DNA of 61,806 nucleotides from Nitrospirales bacterium (GCA_009377845.1 WHTE01000002.1:1-61806), one strand, 5' to 3'. Positions 9,100-19,971 are shown, counted from the stretch's first letter. Translations and numbers: made by a program. Notes: a model not told the origin generated them from the letters alone.

Positions 9100-10661
9100 C
9101 CAAGTTGGATTCGAAAAATGGTCGGGTGTTTCTGGTCGGAGCCGGGCCTGGAGATGCGAAGTTGCTGACCTTGCGGGGAAAAGAATGTTTAGAGCAGGCT
9201 GACGTGGTTTTATACGATCACTTGGCCAATCCGGAGTTATTGAAATTTGTCCCTTCCCATGCCGAGCGAATTTACGTCGGCCGAAAAGGGCGTGGAGCCT
9301 ATCGGGATCAAGCAGAGATTCATGCCTTGTTAGTCACCAAGGCCCAAGAGGGCAAGTGCGTGGTGCGACTCAAGGGGGGCGATCCCTTTGTGTTTGGTCG
9401 GGGAGGTGAAGAAGCCGAAGCCGTCGCTGATGCGGGTATCCTGTTCGAAGTGGTGCCTGGCGTCACGACTGCCGTGGCGGTGCCGGCTTATGCGGGCATT
9501 CCCGTAACTCACCGGACGCTCGCATCCACTGTGGCGTTTGTGACCGGGCATGAAGATCCAGCGAAATTATCGAGTGCGATGGAATGGCCGCGTCTGGCCT
9601 CCGCTGAAGGGACCTTAGTGTTTTTGATGGGCATGAAAAATCTTCCGCGAATTGTAGATCGGCTCATTCAAGAGGGCAAGTCTGCGACGACTCCCGTGGC
9701 GTTGATCCGGTGGGGTACCTATGCTCGTCAACGAACGGTGGTAGGGACGTTATCAGATATTGTTGCGAAAGCCTCCAAGGCGGATATGAGTCCGCCGACG
9801 GTGATTGTCGTGGGTGAAGTCGTTCGGTTGCGAGATCGACTAAACTGGTATGAATCACGGCCCCTCTTTGGAAAAGGAATATTGGTGACCAGGCCTCGTG
9901 ACCAGGCGCAGGCTCTTTCCAATCTGTTGGCGGCGCAGGGCGCTGAACCTGTGGAATGTCCCACGTTGGAGATTCATCCTCCTGATAGCTGGACTCCCGT
10001 GGATGAGGCGATTCACGCGCTTTTGACTTACGATTGGGTGATTTTTACGAGTGTGAACGGCGTTCAATCGTTCATGGGGAGGCTTTGGTTTCATCAAAAG
10101 GATGCGAGGAGTCTGGCAGGACTACGCGTATGTTGTATTGGTCCGCGGACGCAGGAAGAGGCCACTCGTTGGGGGGTGGCCGCGGATCTGGTTCCTAAAG
10201 ATTTTCAGGCTGAAGGTATTCTGGAGGCCATGGGCAGGTTAGGGGTGAAGGGTCAAAGGATACTTATCCCACGAGCCAAGGTTGCGCGCGAGATTCTTCC
10301 CAATCAGTTGGAAGCCATGGGTGCCATGGTTCGGGTGGTACAGGCCTATCAAGCGGTCCCGCCCGCAGTAGAGATTGCCCCAATTCGAGATCGATTACGA
10401 AACAGGGGAATTCATTATCTGACCTTTACCAGTTCTTCTACGGTACGCAATTTTTGTCAGTTGTTTGATAATCGCCAAGAATTGCAGGAATTAACCCGGA
10501 ATATTACGGTGGCCGTTATTGGACCGATTACGGCCCAAACAGTTCAGGAAGAAGGGTTGTCCGTGGATGTGGTGGCGTTGGAAAATACGGTTCCGGCTTT
10601 GGTCGATGCCATTATTATCCATGCGGGGAAAACTCAGAAGAATACGCGATTGGTATCCTAA
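9096..10661 (+). CDS. Fused uroporphyrinogen-III C-methyltransferase / uroporphyrinogen-III synthase
   Basis: A 521-residue two-domain protein. The N-terminal half (about 10-250) is a SUMT/CobA methyltransferase with [32 protein letters not shown] and a precorrin-type SAM site. The C-terminal half (about 265-515) is uroporphyrinogen-III synthase (HemD), with LVTRPRDQA at its start and [10 protein letters not shown] late. Together they close hydroxymethylbilane to uroporphyrinogen III and methylate it to precorrin-2, the branch to sirohaem, haem d1 and cobalamin. Such CobA-HemD fusions occur in several phyla. Overlaps hemC by four bases. Confidence 0.95.
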   Translation: MTKLDSKNGRVFLVGAGPGDAKLLTLRGKECLEQADVVLYDHLANPELLKFVPSHAERIYVGRKGRGAYRDQAEIHALLVTKAQEGKCVVRLKGGDPFVFGRGGEEAEAVADAGILFEVVPGVTTAVAVPAYAGIPVTHRTLASTVAFVTGHEDPAKLSSAMEWPRLASAEGTLVFLMGMKNLPRIVDRLIQEGKSATTPVALIRWGTYARQRTVVGTLSDIVAKASKADMSPPTVIVVGEVVRLRDRLNWYESRPLFGKGILVTRPRDQAQALSNLLAAQGAEPVECPTLEIHPPDSWTPVDEAIHALLTYDWVIFTSVNGVQSFMGRLWFHQKDARSLAGLRVCCIGPRTQEEATRWGVAADLVPKDFQAEGILEAMGRLGVKGQRILIPRAKVAREILPNQLEAMGAMVRVVQAYQAVPPAVEIAPIRDRLRNRGIHYLTFTSSSTVRNFCQLFDNRQELQELTRNITVAVIGPITAQTVQEEGLSVDVVALENTVPALVDAIIIHAGKTQKNTRLVS

Positions 10662-10735
10662 TCATAATCAATAATATGGTGTGGGAAGTTGTTGCCACCA
10701 TGTTTTGCTAACCGATTGATGGGAGGAGTAGCGTC

Positions 10736-11128
10736 ATGGTTCCTGTTAAATCTTGTATGGTTCCTGTAGACAAAATTGTCAAAGTTGACCGCGATGTCTT
10801 GGTCAAGACTGCTGCGGAAATGATGCGGGATAATGGAATCGGGAGTGTCGTTGTGACCAGTGGAGAAGAAATCATCGGCATTCTCACCGATACGGATATG
10901 GTACGACGAGTGGTCGCGGCGGGTGCGGATCCGATGCATACGACTGTAGAAAAAATCATGTCCGCTCCGATTGCCAGTATCGAGGGAGATCGAACCTTGT
11001 TGGATGCGAATGATTTAATGGCCAAGGAACATATTCGGCACGTCGGAGTGACCCAGGATGGAAAAATCGTAGGGATGATCTCTGTGCGCGATTTGGTCGT
11101 GTTTTTAACAAATCTTCCTCGAAAATAA
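10736..11128 (+). CDS. Tandem CBS-domain protein
   Basis: 130 residues made almost entirely of a CBS pair: domain 1 at about 8-60 (VDRDVLVKTAAEMMRDNGIGSVVV, GILTDTDMVRRV) and domain 2 at about 72-125 (MSAPIASIE, GMISVRDLV). CBS pairs bind adenosine nucleotides or SAM and usually regulate a partner. Lying between cobA-hemD and hemB, it could sense a ligand relevant to tetrapyrrole synthesis, but this is only position-based. GGGAGGAG about 7 bases upstream supports the ATG. Confidence 0.88.
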   Translation: MVPVKSCMVPVDKIVKVDRDVLVKTAAEMMRDNGIGSVVVTSGEEIIGILTDTDMVRRVVAAGADPMHTTVEKIMSAPIASIEGDRTLLDANDLMAKEHIRHVGVTQDGKIVGMISVRDLVVFLTNLPRK

Positions 11129-11244
11129 GATTAAGCGGACTGCAGGATCGGCCTAATTGTTCATGATGAAACAAGAACATTCTCATAGAGAACATCAAGG
11201 AAGAAGCCCCACATAACTCTCATTCGTCCGCGAATAGGCTCAAT

Positions 11245-12228
11245 ATGGGATTCCCCATTCACCGATTACGTCGATTACGCCAGCATGAATCTCTCCGGCG
11301 AATGGTCCGGGAGACTCAGTTGACTCCGGCGAATTTTATCTATCCGTTGTTTGTGACCTTTGGGGAGAATAAACAGGAACCGATCGCATCGATGCCTGGC
11401 CAGTGGCGGTGGTCTATTGATCGCGTGGTTCAGGAAGCCAAAGACGCATGGGAGCTAGGGATTCCTGCTGTTATCCTGTTTGGAATTCCTGAGCACAAAG
11501 ATGAGCGTGGATCTGCTGCCTATGATAAGGAAGGGGTGGTTCAGCGTGCCGTTCGGTCCATTAAGGACCGATTGCCAGATTTAATGGTCATCACCGATGT
11601 GTGCATTGATGAATATACTTCGCACGGCCATTGCGGGATTGTCCGTGAAGGCCGGATTCTGAATGATGAAACCCTGAATTGTCTTCAGGAGATGGCGCTG
11701 AGTCACGCGGAAGCCGGGGTGGATATGGTTGCCCCTTCCGATATGATGGATGGTCGGGTTGCAGCTATTCGTCAGGCATTGGACCAACGGGGTCTTTCTG
11801 ACATGCCAATTATGGCCTATTCCGCCAAGTATGCTTCGGCATTATATGCACCGTTCCGCGATGCGGCCTTCTCCAGTCCGTCCTTTGGCGACCGACGATC
11901 CTATCAAATGGATGCGGCCAACGCGAGGGAAGCGCTACGTGAAGTTGAGCTGGATATTCAGGAAGGCGCCGATATCGTCATGGTGAAACCCGCCGTATTC
12001 TACTTGGATATTCTTCGACGAGTCCGTGAACTCGTTGCCGTTCCTGTGGCGGCCTATCAAGTGAGCGGAGAATACAGCATGATCAAGGCGGCCGCGCAAT
12101 TGGGTTGGATCAACGAAGCCTCGGTCATGATGGAAAGTTTGCTATCAATTAAACGCGCGGGAGCGGACCTGATCCTGACGTATTTTGCCAAGGAGGCAGC
12201 TTGTCTCCTCAACCGTGACGGTGTATGA
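11245..12228 (+). CDS. hemB: Delta-aminolevulinic acid dehydratase (porphobilinogen synthase)
   Basis: Condenses two 5-aminolevulinates to porphobilinogen. 327 residues. The two Schiff-base lysines are Lys195 (AYSAKYAS) and Lys248 (MVKPAVF). The metal-binding loop reads [14 protein letters not shown]: Cys120 and Cys130 match two of the three zinc ligands of the E. coli enzyme, but the middle one is Asp122. This hybrid site leaves open whether the catalytic zinc is bound as in E. coli. It ends in an ATGA overlap with ribF. Confidence 0.97.
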   Translation: MGFPIHRLRRLRQHESLRRMVRETQLTPANFIYPLFVTFGENKQEPIASMPGQWRWSIDRVVQEAKDAWELGIPAVILFGIPEHKDERGSAAYDKEGVVQRAVRSIKDRLPDLMVITDVCIDEYTSHGHCGIVREGRILNDETLNCLQEMALSHAEAGVDMVAPSDMMDGRVAAIRQALDQRGLSDMPIMAYSAKYASALYAPFRDAAFSSPSFGDRRSYQMDAANAREALREVELDIQEGADIVMVKPAVFYLDILRRVRELVAVPVAAYQVSGEYSMIKAAAQLGWINEASVMMESLLSIKRAGADLILTYFAKEAACLLNRDGV

Positions 12229-13196
12229 AAATTACCAGAGGATTACCGCCGGCCCCTCCCGTGTCCTGTCCTGTTCTTACCATTGGTAATTTTGATGGAC
12301 AGCATCTGGGGCACCGTGCTCTGGTGCTGGCTGTCGTGGAGCGCGCTCAACAGATCAACGGGGTTCCTATGGTGTTGTCCTTTGACCCGCATCCCGTAGA
12401 GGTGTTGCGTCCAGGATTTGTCCACAAGTTTTTATCCTATGACCATGAAAAAATTGCGTTTTTTGAACATCTTGGAATAGCGGAACTGGTGATTCTTCCG
12501 TTTAATAAGGAGTTAGCCAGCCTGACACCGGACCAGTTTGTCAATCAGGTGTTACGAGACGGCCTCGGAATCAGGAAGCTGTTAGTCGGAGGAAATTTTG
12601 TGTTCGGCAAGGGACGGAGCGGCACAGTGAAGGATTTGATCGAACTGGGGGCTGAGGCGGATTTTTCCGTCGAGCCGATTGCGCCGGTGATTATGGGGCA
12701 GGATGTGGTGAGTTCGACGCGCATTCGGAACTGTCTGGCAGCCGGGGATGTGGCTCAAGGCGCGCAATGTCTTGGGCGGCCTTACATGTTACGTGGGAGC
12801 GTGATTCCCGGAGAGAAACGTGGGGGTCAGTTTGGATGGCCGACAGCCAATCTTCGACTCCCCGGGCACCGGGTACTTCCCGCCGATGGTGTCTATGCCA
12901 CACTGACGGTGTTCAAGGGAGAGTGTTTTGATTCCATCGCTTACATAGGCAAGCGACCGACCTTTTCGGAGGGGGAGCGGTTATTAGAAGTGCATATTTT
13001 TGATAAGACCTACCAGCTTTACGGAGAAGATATTTCGGTGCATTTCATTGAAGGGGTTCGCGGGGACATGACCTTTGCCAATGCCCAGGACCTCGTGAGG
13101 CAAATGGATCACGATGGGCTGCGGGCCAGGGAAATTTTACAGGACTATTCAGGAATACCCAGAATCCCCGCAGTCGTCCAGGGGGGAGATTTCTAG
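12225..13196 (+). CDS. ribF: Bifunctional riboflavin kinase / FAD synthetase
   Basis: Makes FMN and then FAD. 323 residues. The N-terminal adenylyltransferase domain has [12 protein letters not shown] (residues 19-30) and the late SSTRIR; the C-terminal riboflavin-kinase domain has GWPTANL and an ending region typical of the family (LEVHIFD). The ATG overlaps the hemB stop codon by four bases, and tilS begins on the base after the ribF stop, so it sits within one long transcript. Confidence 0.97.
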   Translation: MKITRGLPPAPPVSCPVLTIGNFDGQHLGHRALVLAVVERAQQINGVPMVLSFDPHPVEVLRPGFVHKFLSYDHEKIAFFEHLGIAELVILPFNKELASLTPDQFVNQVLRDGLGIRKLLVGGNFVFGKGRSGTVKDLIELGAEADFSVEPIAPVIMGQDVVSSTRIRNCLAAGDVAQGAQCLGRPYMLRGSVIPGEKRGGQFGWPTANLRLPGHRVLPADGVYATLTVFKGECFDSIAYIGKRPTFSEGERLLEVHIFDKTYQLYGEDISVHFIEGVRGDMTFANAQDLVRQMDHDGLRAREILQDYSGIPRIPAVVQGGDF

Positions 13197-14624
13197 ATGG
13201 AAGGTCTGGCCCCTTTTGTTGGGATGGAACAAAAAGTTGACCAAGCCATTCGGGCCAATGGGTTATTTGCGCCAGGGGACAGGATCGTGGTTGCGGTTTC
13301 GGGTGGCCCCGACTCCGTGGCCCTTTTCAGGTGCTTGGTGGCGTTGCGGGCACGGTGGAATTGGGACTTATGTATCGGTCATGTGGATCATGGCTTACGA
13401 GGAGCTGAAAGTGAAGCCGACGCGAAGTTTGTCGAGGCATTAGCTGAGAAATTCGGAGTGCCTGTCATGGTTTGCCGGCTCCATCTGAACAAGCAAGATG
13501 CCAAATCGAAGAAGCAATCACTCCAGGAATATGCCAGGACAGTCCGGTATCACGCGTTAGAAGAGATGGTCCATGACCGGGAGGCGACAAAATTAGCGCT
13601 TGGCCATACCGCTGATGATCAAGCTGAGACGGTTCTTATGTGGATGCTTCGCGGTTGTGGAACGGGTGGGTTGGGAGGTATTCCTCCCAAACGGGGACCA
13701 AGGGTGGTTCGTCCCCTACTTGATATCCAACGGAGTGAGATTGTGGGCTATCTGCAAGAGCGACAGGAGGAGTTTCGACTGGATTCCACCAATTTCCAAA
13801 CGGTGTATCTCCGGAATCGCATTCGCCAGGACCTGATTCCTCAATTAAAAAAGTATTCTCTGGGAATTGTGAGCGTGTTGACCCGGCAGGCACACATTCT
13901 TCGCGATGATCATGCGTTCCTGGAGGAATTAGCCGATGAAGCCTTTCAGCGCACGTGTGTGTCTGATAGCACGGGAGAACGGCAATTTGACCGTTTGGCG
14001 CTCCTTAGCCTGCCTTTGCCGATTCGTCGGCGGGTTGTCCGCCAGAGTCTTCAGCAGGTTGCAGGAAACACGCAGAGTCCGAGATTCGATATAGTGGAAC
14101 GGGTGTTAGATCGGTTGGAACATGGGCAGTCGGGTTGGACGATAGAATGCAACGGTCTGCTGGTCGGCCGGGAATATGACCGTCTGGTGTTTCGCCACAG
14201 CGAGAAGAGGAATCCGCCTACTATGGATCTTTCCAGCATGAGGGTGATGCCATTCTCCATTCCTGGTGAGGTGGTATGGTTCCCCACAGGACAACGTATG
14301 ACGGTTTCGATGAAATCAGGGCCAGTGATTCAGGGCCATGTTCACTCCTCGGAAATTTATCTTGATCCGGCGACGTTCACTCCTGAATTGGCGTTGCGAA
14401 GTTGGGTGCCTGGGGATATCTTTTGTCCCAAGGGATTCGGTGGGCGGCAAAAAAAACTCCAGGACTTTTTTTCGGATATGAAATTGCCCCGATCCCAGCG
14501 GGCCAGAGTGCCCTTATTGGTTGCGCCAGAAGGAATCCTCTGGGTTGGCGGATTACGGGCAGATGAACGGTTCCAGGTTTCAACATCCACCACATCGGTA
14601 GTTGTCGCCAAGATGATTGTTTAA
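13197..14624 (+). CDS. tilS: tRNA(Ile)-lysidine synthase
   Basis: Converts C34 of the CAU-anticodon tRNA-Ile to lysidine so that it reads AUA. 475 residues. The PP-loop SGGPDS is at 35-40, followed by HVDHGLRG and LGHTADDQAETVLMWMLRG. The C-terminal half carries the linker and the TilS C-terminal domain (WVPGDIFCPKGFGGRQKKLQDFF). ATG 13197 abuts the ribF stop. The last codons lie just before hpt. Confidence 0.96.
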   Translation: MEGLAPFVGMEQKVDQAIRANGLFAPGDRIVVAVSGGPDSVALFRCLVALRARWNWDLCIGHVDHGLRGAESEADAKFVEALAEKFGVPVMVCRLHLNKQDAKSKKQSLQEYARTVRYHALEEMVHDREATKLALGHTADDQAETVLMWMLRGCGTGGLGGIPPKRGPRVVRPLLDIQRSEIVGYLQERQEEFRLDSTNFQTVYLRNRIRQDLIPQLKKYSLGIVSVLTRQAHILRDDHAFLEELADEAFQRTCVSDSTGERQFDRLALLSLPLPIRRRVVRQSLQQVAGNTQSPRFDIVERVLDRLEHGQSGWTIECNGLLVGREYDRLVFRHSEKRNPPTMDLSSMRVMPFSIPGEVVWFPTGQRMTVSMKSGPVIQGHVHSSEIYLDPATFTPELALRSWVPGDIFCPKGFGGRQKKLQDFFSDMKLPRSQRARVPLLVAPEGILWVGGLRADERFQVSTSTTSVVVAKMIV

Positions 14625-14640
14625 TAATATGGAAGAACGT

Positions 14641-15192
14641 ATGGATCAAATTTTTGGAAAACCCCTAGTCACGCAAGAAGCCATGCGGACTCGGATTAAG
14701 GAATTGGGAAAGCAAATTTCCCAGGATTATCAAGGCAAGGATCTCCTGGTTGTCGGCGTTCTAAAGGGGGCTTATGTATTTTTCGCCGATCTTGCCCGGG
14801 TCATTCGATTACCGATTCAGATTGATTTTTTGATTGCCAAGAATCACAAGAAAATCCGCAGTTCAGCGAAAAGCGTCAAAGTGTGGACGGAGTTGACCGA
14901 AAACATCGACAAACGTCATGTGTTGCTGGTGGAAGATATCGTGGACTCTGGAGTAACCGCTCAATCCTTAGTCGCCAAATTGATGAAAAAGAAGCCAGCC
15001 TCTGTGGCTGTGTGTGCATTGATCAGTAAGCCGGCCAATCGCAAGGTGGAGGTCGATCTCCGGTATGTGGGGTTTGAAGTGCCTCCGACGTATGTCGTGG
15101 GATACGGGCTGGATTTTAAGCAAAAATATCGAAATCTGCCCTACCTGGCCAAACTCGATCCAAAGCTGGTTCGAGAAGACTCTCAGGCCTAA
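14641..15192 (+). CDS. hpt: Hypoxanthine phosphoribosyltransferase
   Basis: Salvages hypoxanthine/guanine with PRPP. From ATG 14641 the product is 183 residues. The PRPP motif is VLLVEDIVDSGVTAQSL, and VVGVLKGAYVFFADL and the C-terminal VVGYGLDFKQKYRNLPYL are typical of Hpt. I prefer 14641 because GGAAG lies 6-8 bases upstream; ATG 14629 and TTG 14617 have no Shine-Dalgarno sequence. In many bacteria tilS, hpt and ftsH are neighbours, as here. Confidence 0.95.
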   Translation: MDQIFGKPLVTQEAMRTRIKELGKQISQDYQGKDLLVVGVLKGAYVFFADLARVIRLPIQIDFLIAKNHKKIRSSAKSVKVWTELTENIDKRHVLLVEDIVDSGVTAQSLVAKLMKKKPASVAVCALISKPANRKVEVDLRYVGFEVPPTYVVGYGLDFKQKYRNLPYLAKLDPKLVREDSQA

Positions 15193-15201
15193 CTAACGCG
15201 G

Positions 15202-15231
15202 TTGTCAGCTCTAAAAAATGCATGATACAAT
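15202..15231 (+). promoter_or_regulatory. Promoter of ftsH
   Basis: TTGTCA (15202-15207), an 18-bp spacer and TACAAT (15226-15231) in the 104-base gap between hpt and ftsH. A short AACGG/CCGTT hairpin follows in the leader. Confidence 0.6.
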
Positions 15232-15296
15232 CAAACGGTTAATCCGTTGTCTCGATGGGATGGATCATTTGAATCGTTAAGGGGGATACCCTCGAT

Positions 15297-17114
15297 ATGA
15301 ATTCACGGGTGAAAAACTTACTATTTTGGGTGTTTGTCTGTCTGTTCATGATTTTGTTATTCAACCTCTTTACGGTGCCCAATCAGCACCCTGAAGATCC
15401 GGTCATATTTAGCGAATTCATGGCCCACCTGGAAAAAGGCGATGTTGAACGGGTCATTATCAAAAACAATAACATTAGCGCGATTCTGAGAGATGGCACC
15501 AGGATCCAAACCTATTCGGTCGAATATCCAGACCTGGTCAACGTCTTGCGGGAAAAATCTGTACAAATCGAAGCGAAGCCACCGGAAGATAATCCTTGGT
15601 ATATCACCTTCCTGTTGTCTTGGGGCCCCTTTGTGCTCTTTTTGGGCTTGTGGTTTTTCTTAATGCGCCAAATGCAGATTGGCGGCAATCGGGCTTTGTC
15701 ATTTGGGAAAAGCCGCGCGCGCCTCCTGACCGAAGAGAAGAAAAAGGTCACGTTTGCGGACGTTGCGGGTGTGGATGAAGCCAAAGAAGAAGTGGTGGAA
15801 ATCATCGAATTTCTGAAGGACCCTGCAAAATTCCAAAAATTAGGTGGGCGTATTCCTAAGGGAGTCTTGATTGTGGGGCCTCCAGGGACGGGCAAAACCT
15901 TGTTAGCCAAAGCTATTGCTGGTGAAGCAGGCGTGCCGTTTTTCAGTATTAGTGGATCGGATTTTGTGGAAATGTTTGTTGGTGTTGGAGCTTCCCGTGT
16001 TCGAGATCTTTTTGAACAGGGGAAAAAACATGCCCCTTGTATCATCTTCATTGATGAAATTGACGCGGTTGGCCGGTTACGGGGCGCAGGCCTCGGTGGA
16101 GGACATGATGAACGGGAGCAAACACTGAATCAATTGTTAGTGGAAATGGATGGGTTTGACACCACGGAAGGAGTGATCCTGATTGCGGCCACAAACAGAC
16201 CGGATGTGTTAGATCCTGCCTTGTTACGACCAGGAAGGTTTGATCGGCAAGTTGTTGTCAATCGTCCTGATGTTCGTGGGAGAGGGGAAATTCTAAAGGT
16301 CCATACTAAAAAAGTTCCTGTCTCGTCAGATGTGGATCTTGAGCGAATTGCGAGAGGGACTCCAGGGTTTTCCGGGGCGGATTTGGAAAATTTGGTCAAC
16401 GAGGCGGCCTTGTGGGCGGCTCGCCTGGATAAAAAATCCGTAGACCAGATAGATTTTGAAAACGCCAAAGATAAGGTTTTGATGGGTGTCGAGCGTAAGA
16501 GCATGGTCCTGACTGAGGACGATAAACGTACGACTGCGTTTCATGAGGCTGGCCACGCCTTGATGGCGAAACTATTACCAGGTACGGATCCTGTGCATAA
16601 GGTCACCATTATCCCTCGTGGGCGAGCCATGGGCATGACGATGCAGCTGCCCATCGATGACCGACATAGTTATTCGAAAGACTTTTTGTACAATACCCTC
16701 TCCATTCTGTTTGGTGGGCGCGTCGCTGAGGAATTGATCTTTAAAAGTGTGACGACCGGGGCCGGGAACGATATTGAGCGGGCCACTGAATTGGCGAGAA
16801 AAATGGTCTGTGAATGGGGCATGAGTGAAAAATTAGGTCCGTTGACCTTTGGGAAAAAAGATGAAGAAATCTTCCTGGGACGTGATTTTGGCTCACGTCG
16901 AGATTTTAGTGAACAAGTGGCCTTGGAGATCGATAAGGAAGTCAAACGGCTCGTGGTTGAAGCCTACGAACGAACCACCAGGATGCTGACGGAGCATATT
17001 CATACTTTACGGGCCATTGCCGAAGCATTGTTGGAGAAAGAGGTATTGGACGGCATTGAAATCGAGGAAATCGTTCAACGGTCTTCGTCGATTGAACAAG
17101 CTGCGGCTGTATAA
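15297..17114 (+). CDS. ftsH: ATP-dependent zinc metalloprotease FtsH
   Basis: Membrane-anchored AAA+ protease that degrades misfolded and regulatory membrane proteins. 605 residues. Two transmembrane segments (about 6-25 and 100-122) flank a periplasmic domain. Walker A GPPGTGKT is at 194-201, with [10 protein letters not shown] (Walker B) and the second region of homology after it. The zinc site HEAGH is at 416-420. GGGGG about 11 bases upstream supports the ATG. Confidence 0.98.
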   Translation: MNSRVKNLLFWVFVCLFMILLFNLFTVPNQHPEDPVIFSEFMAHLEKGDVERVIIKNNNISAILRDGTRIQTYSVEYPDLVNVLREKSVQIEAKPPEDNPWYITFLLSWGPFVLFLGLWFFLMRQMQIGGNRALSFGKSRARLLTEEKKKVTFADVAGVDEAKEEVVEIIEFLKDPAKFQKLGGRIPKGVLIVGPPGTGKTLLAKAIAGEAGVPFFSISGSDFVEMFVGVGASRVRDLFEQGKKHAPCIIFIDEIDAVGRLRGAGLGGGHDEREQTLNQLLVEMDGFDTTEGVILIAATNRPDVLDPALLRPGRFDRQVVVNRPDVRGRGEILKVHTKKVPVSSDVDLERIARGTPGFSGADLENLVNEAALWAARLDKKSVDQIDFENAKDKVLMGVERKSMVLTEDDKRTTAFHEAGHALMAKLLPGTDPVHKVTIIPRGRAMGMTMQLPIDDRHSYSKDFLYNTLSILFGGRVAEELIFKSVTTGAGNDIERATELARKMVCEWGMSEKLGPLTFGKKDEEIFLGRDFGSRRDFSEQVALEIDKEVKRLVVEAYERTTRMLTEHIHTLRAIAEALLEKEVLDGIEIEEIVQRSSSIEQAAAV

Positions 17115-17488
17115 CAGGCTTTTCCGCTTTGTTTTCTAATCCAGTATAACCTAAAGACTCAGTACCAAGCCGATGCAGATGGCTCTCTACCCATATCATA
17201 TATTCTCTTTTGATGCGAAGACCGCAAAAGGCTGATTCCTGGGTTTCCCATCTGGATCATGTACTGTGCCACATTAACTGTCAGCATGATGGATAAGCCC
17301 ACCAGCTTTGTTTTAACCCCCCTTAGAGGTTTGATTACCCCATCGTTTGCCCTCTTACTTGCTGTGGCCGGATTTCATGGGCTTTCTGATCATCCTACAC
17401 GGCTTGCCATGTATGGCAGAGACGCTGCATGATCTCAGTGTCCTCATGGAAGCAATGAGTTTTTCCACGACCTGCTAGAATAACTCCT
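17115..17488. other. Gap between ftsH and folP without a recognised gene
   Basis: 374 bases. I see no open frame with a ribosome-binding site, no tRNA and no strong terminator. A promoter for folP is expected here but I cannot point to a convincing one. Confidence 0.4.
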
Positions 17489-18355
17489 GTGCCTATCCCA
17501 GTGGCCTCCTTTCACGAAATTCGGTGTCGAGAGAAGACGCTGCCTTTTGGGTCCAAGGTATTAATCATGGGGGTGCTGAATGTGACCCCAGACTCCTTTT
17601 CTGATGGGGGAAAGTTCTTCGATCCCGGGGTAGCCATTGAACGGGCACAGCGGATGATTGCCGAGGGAGCGGACGTGATTGACATCGGGGGCGAATCGAC
17701 CAGGCCAGGAGCCTCTTATTTGGGCCAGGATGAGGAAATCAAGCGGATCAGACCAATTCTTACAGTATTGGGGAAGCACACCAACATCCCACTTTCCATC
17801 GATACACGGAAAGCCGCTGTGGCTCAGATAGCGCTGGATCTCGGGGCGGTTATGGTGAATGATGTGAGCGCCCTGCAGGATGATCCTCGCATGGCTCAAT
17901 TGGTACAAGAATCGAATGCTGGGGTCGTCCTCATGCACCGGCAAGGGCATAGTGTCACCATGCAGAAAGCCCCGCATTATGATGATGTCGTGGGTGAGAT
18001 AAAGGCTTTTTTGGCTGAGCGGGTCTCGATGGCCCGATCAATGGGAATTCCGGCAGACCATATTATTGTCGATCCGGGAATCGGGTTTGGGAAGACCCTC
18101 AATCATAATTTGAAAATTCTGGCCAACATTGGAGAATTTCTTCAATTAGGACAACCTGTTCTGATTGGCTTGTCACGGAAAGGATTTATTGGAGAATTGA
18201 CGGGAAAGCCGGTTGGTGAACGAGAAATGGGGAACGCCGCTGCCCTGACTGCCGCAGTCTGGCAGGGAGCCCATATCTTGCGGGTCCATGACGTGGGTGC
18301 GATGAACGATGCCATCCGGGTGGCTCAAGCTTTGCGAAATTCGTGCGACAAGTAA
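17489..18355 (+). CDS. folP: Dihydropteroate synthase
   Basis: Joins p-aminobenzoate to hydroxymethyl-dihydropterin pyrophosphate in folate synthesis. 288 residues. Family motifs are GVLNVTPDSFSDGG, DIGGESTRPGA, IDTRKA, NDVSAL, IVDPGIGFGKT and GLSRKGFIG. The start at GTG 17489 puts 25 residues before the first conserved strand, as usual; no in-frame ATG lies between it and LIMGVLNV. glmM lies downstream after a repeat-containing gap, a folP-glmM order common in bacteria. Confidence 0.95.
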   Translation: MPIPVASFHEIRCREKTLPFGSKVLIMGVLNVTPDSFSDGGKFFDPGVAIERAQRMIAEGADVIDIGGESTRPGASYLGQDEEIKRIRPILTVLGKHTNIPLSIDTRKAAVAQIALDLGAVMVNDVSALQDDPRMAQLVQESNAGVVLMHRQGHSVTMQKAPHYDDVVGEIKAFLAERVSMARSMGIPADHIIVDPGIGFGKTLNHNLKILANIGEFLQLGQPVLIGLSRKGFIGELTGKPVGEREMGNAAALTAAVWQGAHILRVHDVGAMNDAIRVAQALRNSCDK

Positions 18356-18362
18356 TAACAGG

Positions 18363-18510
18363 GTGTTGAACAACTCTCCCAGCGGCGTTTTTGCCGCTTT
18401 GTCGTGCATACGTGTCGTTGTGATGCTCCGAGTGCGCAACTCCGGTCTCCGCACTTGCGGCCTGTCGTGAGGAATCGACAGCCATAGTTGGAGAGGACTG
18501 TTTGAACATC
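18363..18510. repeat. Dispersed palindromic repeat (TGTTGAA...TTGAACA ends), copy 1
   Basis: The block starts GTGTTGAACAACTCTCC and ends GGAGAGGACTGTTTGAACA, so its ends are imperfect inverted repeats. Inside is CAGCGGCGTTTTTGCCGC, matched by CAGCGGCGTTCTTGCC in the block at 43253-43448. It fills most of the folP-glmM gap and codes for nothing apparent. It looks like a non-autonomous, MITE- or REP-like family. Confidence 0.6.
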
Positions 18511-18621
18511 CGGCCAAGCTCTAGAGGGGCTTTTGCCTATGTGTATTGAGACGGGCGGCATTTTTCGATATTCGAGTTGTTTATAGCCTTTTGAAAGTAT
18601 TAAGAAAGAAAAGGGGATCCT

Positions 18622-19971
18622 ATGGGGAAACTATTCGGCACAGATGGGGTTCGCGGGGTTGCGAACCTGGATCCCATGACCAGCGAAATGGCCATGAAAT
18701 TGGGTCGGGCTGCGGCCCATGTCTTCCGTAAACGAGAAGGCCGCCATCAGATCATTATTGGAAAGGATACCCGCATTTCCGGGTATATGCTGGAGTCGGC
18801 CTTAACTGCCGGATTGTGTTCCATGGGTGTGGATGTCTTGTTAGTAGGACCCTTGCCCACGCCGGCGATTGCGTTCTTGACTCGTAGTTTGAGGGCCGAT
18901 GCCGGGGTGATGATTTCCGCCTCTCACAATCCCTATCAGGATAATGGCATAAAATTCTTTTCGAATGACGGGATGAAATTACCGGATGAACTGGAACAGC
19001 GTATCGAGGATCTTATTCTATCGAATGAAATTCAACATATTCGGCCTACGGCTGAAGCCATCGGGAAAGCCTATCGCATCGATGATGCCGAAGGGCGGTA
19101 TATCGAGTTCGTCAAGCGGTCGCTTCCCCGGGAGATGGATTTTCAGAATATGCGAATCGTGCTGGATTGCGCTCATGGGGCGGCCTATCATGTCTTTCCA
19201 AAGGTCATTCGGGAACTGGGGGCGAAGGTCTGGGTGATGGGGCATGAACCGGATGGAGTAAATATTAACGACGGGTGCGGGGCGGTTCACCCCGAACGAT
19301 TACAGCAGATGGTTCGAGATCGTAAGGCCGACCTCGGCATTGCGTTGGATGGAGACGCGGATCGGGCGATGTTTGTCTGTGAACAGGGGCAGGTGGTCGA
19401 TGGGGATCACGCACTGGCTGCTTTTGCTCTTGACCTCAAACGGCGAGGCCGGTTGCGGCAAGACACTGTCGTCGGAACAGTCATGAGTAATTTTGGATTT
19501 GAGATATGCATGCGGGAGGCTGGCATAAACTTGGTACGAACGGCTGTGGGTGATCGATATATTTTGGAAAGGATGGTGGCTGATAACTATAATCTGGGTG
19601 GAGAACAATCCGGCCATATGATCTTTTTGGACTATCATACCAGCGGTGACGGGATGATCTCCGGCTTGCAAATGCTCAAGCTTATGCAACGGGCTCAAAA
19701 ACCGCTATCGGAAATCGCCATGTGTATGAGTTCCACGCCTCAGGTGTTATTGGGAGTCAAAGTTCCCAGCAAACCGGACTTGCAGACTCTCTCGCAATTA
19801 CAGCATGCCATTCAAGACAAAGAACGCCTGCTGAATGGAACCGGACGGATTCTTGTGCGCTATTCCGGTACTGAACCCCTACTGCGAGTCATGGTCGAAG
19901 GGCAAGATAGTCATGTCATTCAGGAGATTGCAGAAGATTTAATCAATGTGGTGAAGGCTTGCATCCGGTAA
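18622..19971 (+). CDS. glmM: Phosphoglucosamine mutase
   Basis: Interconverts glucosamine-6- and -1-phosphate for UDP-GlcNAc and the cell wall. 449 residues, the usual length. It starts MGKLFGTDGVRGVAN. The phosphoserine is Ser101 in ISASHNP; Mg2+ ligands are Asp243, Asp245 and Asp247 in DGDADR; the sugar loop GGEQSGH and the C-terminal phosphate-binding RYSGTEPLLRVM are present. AAAAGGGGATCCT precedes the ATG. Confidence 0.97.
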   Translation: MGKLFGTDGVRGVANLDPMTSEMAMKLGRAAAHVFRKREGRHQIIIGKDTRISGYMLESALTAGLCSMGVDVLLVGPLPTPAIAFLTRSLRADAGVMISASHNPYQDNGIKFFSNDGMKLPDELEQRIEDLILSNEIQHIRPTAEAIGKAYRIDDAEGRYIEFVKRSLPREMDFQNMRIVLDCAHGAAYHVFPKVIRELGAKVWVMGHEPDGVNINDGCGAVHPERLQQMVRDRKADLGIALDGDADRAMFVCEQGQVVDGDHALAAFALDLKRRGRLRQDTVVGTVMSNFGFEICMREAGINLVRTAVGDRYILERMVADNYNLGGEQSGHMIFLDYHTSGDGMISGLQMLKLMQRAQKPLSEIAMCMSSTPQVLLGVKVPSKPDLQTLSQLQHAIQDKERLLNGTGRILVRYSGTEPLLRVMVEGQDSHVIQEIAEDLINVVKACIR

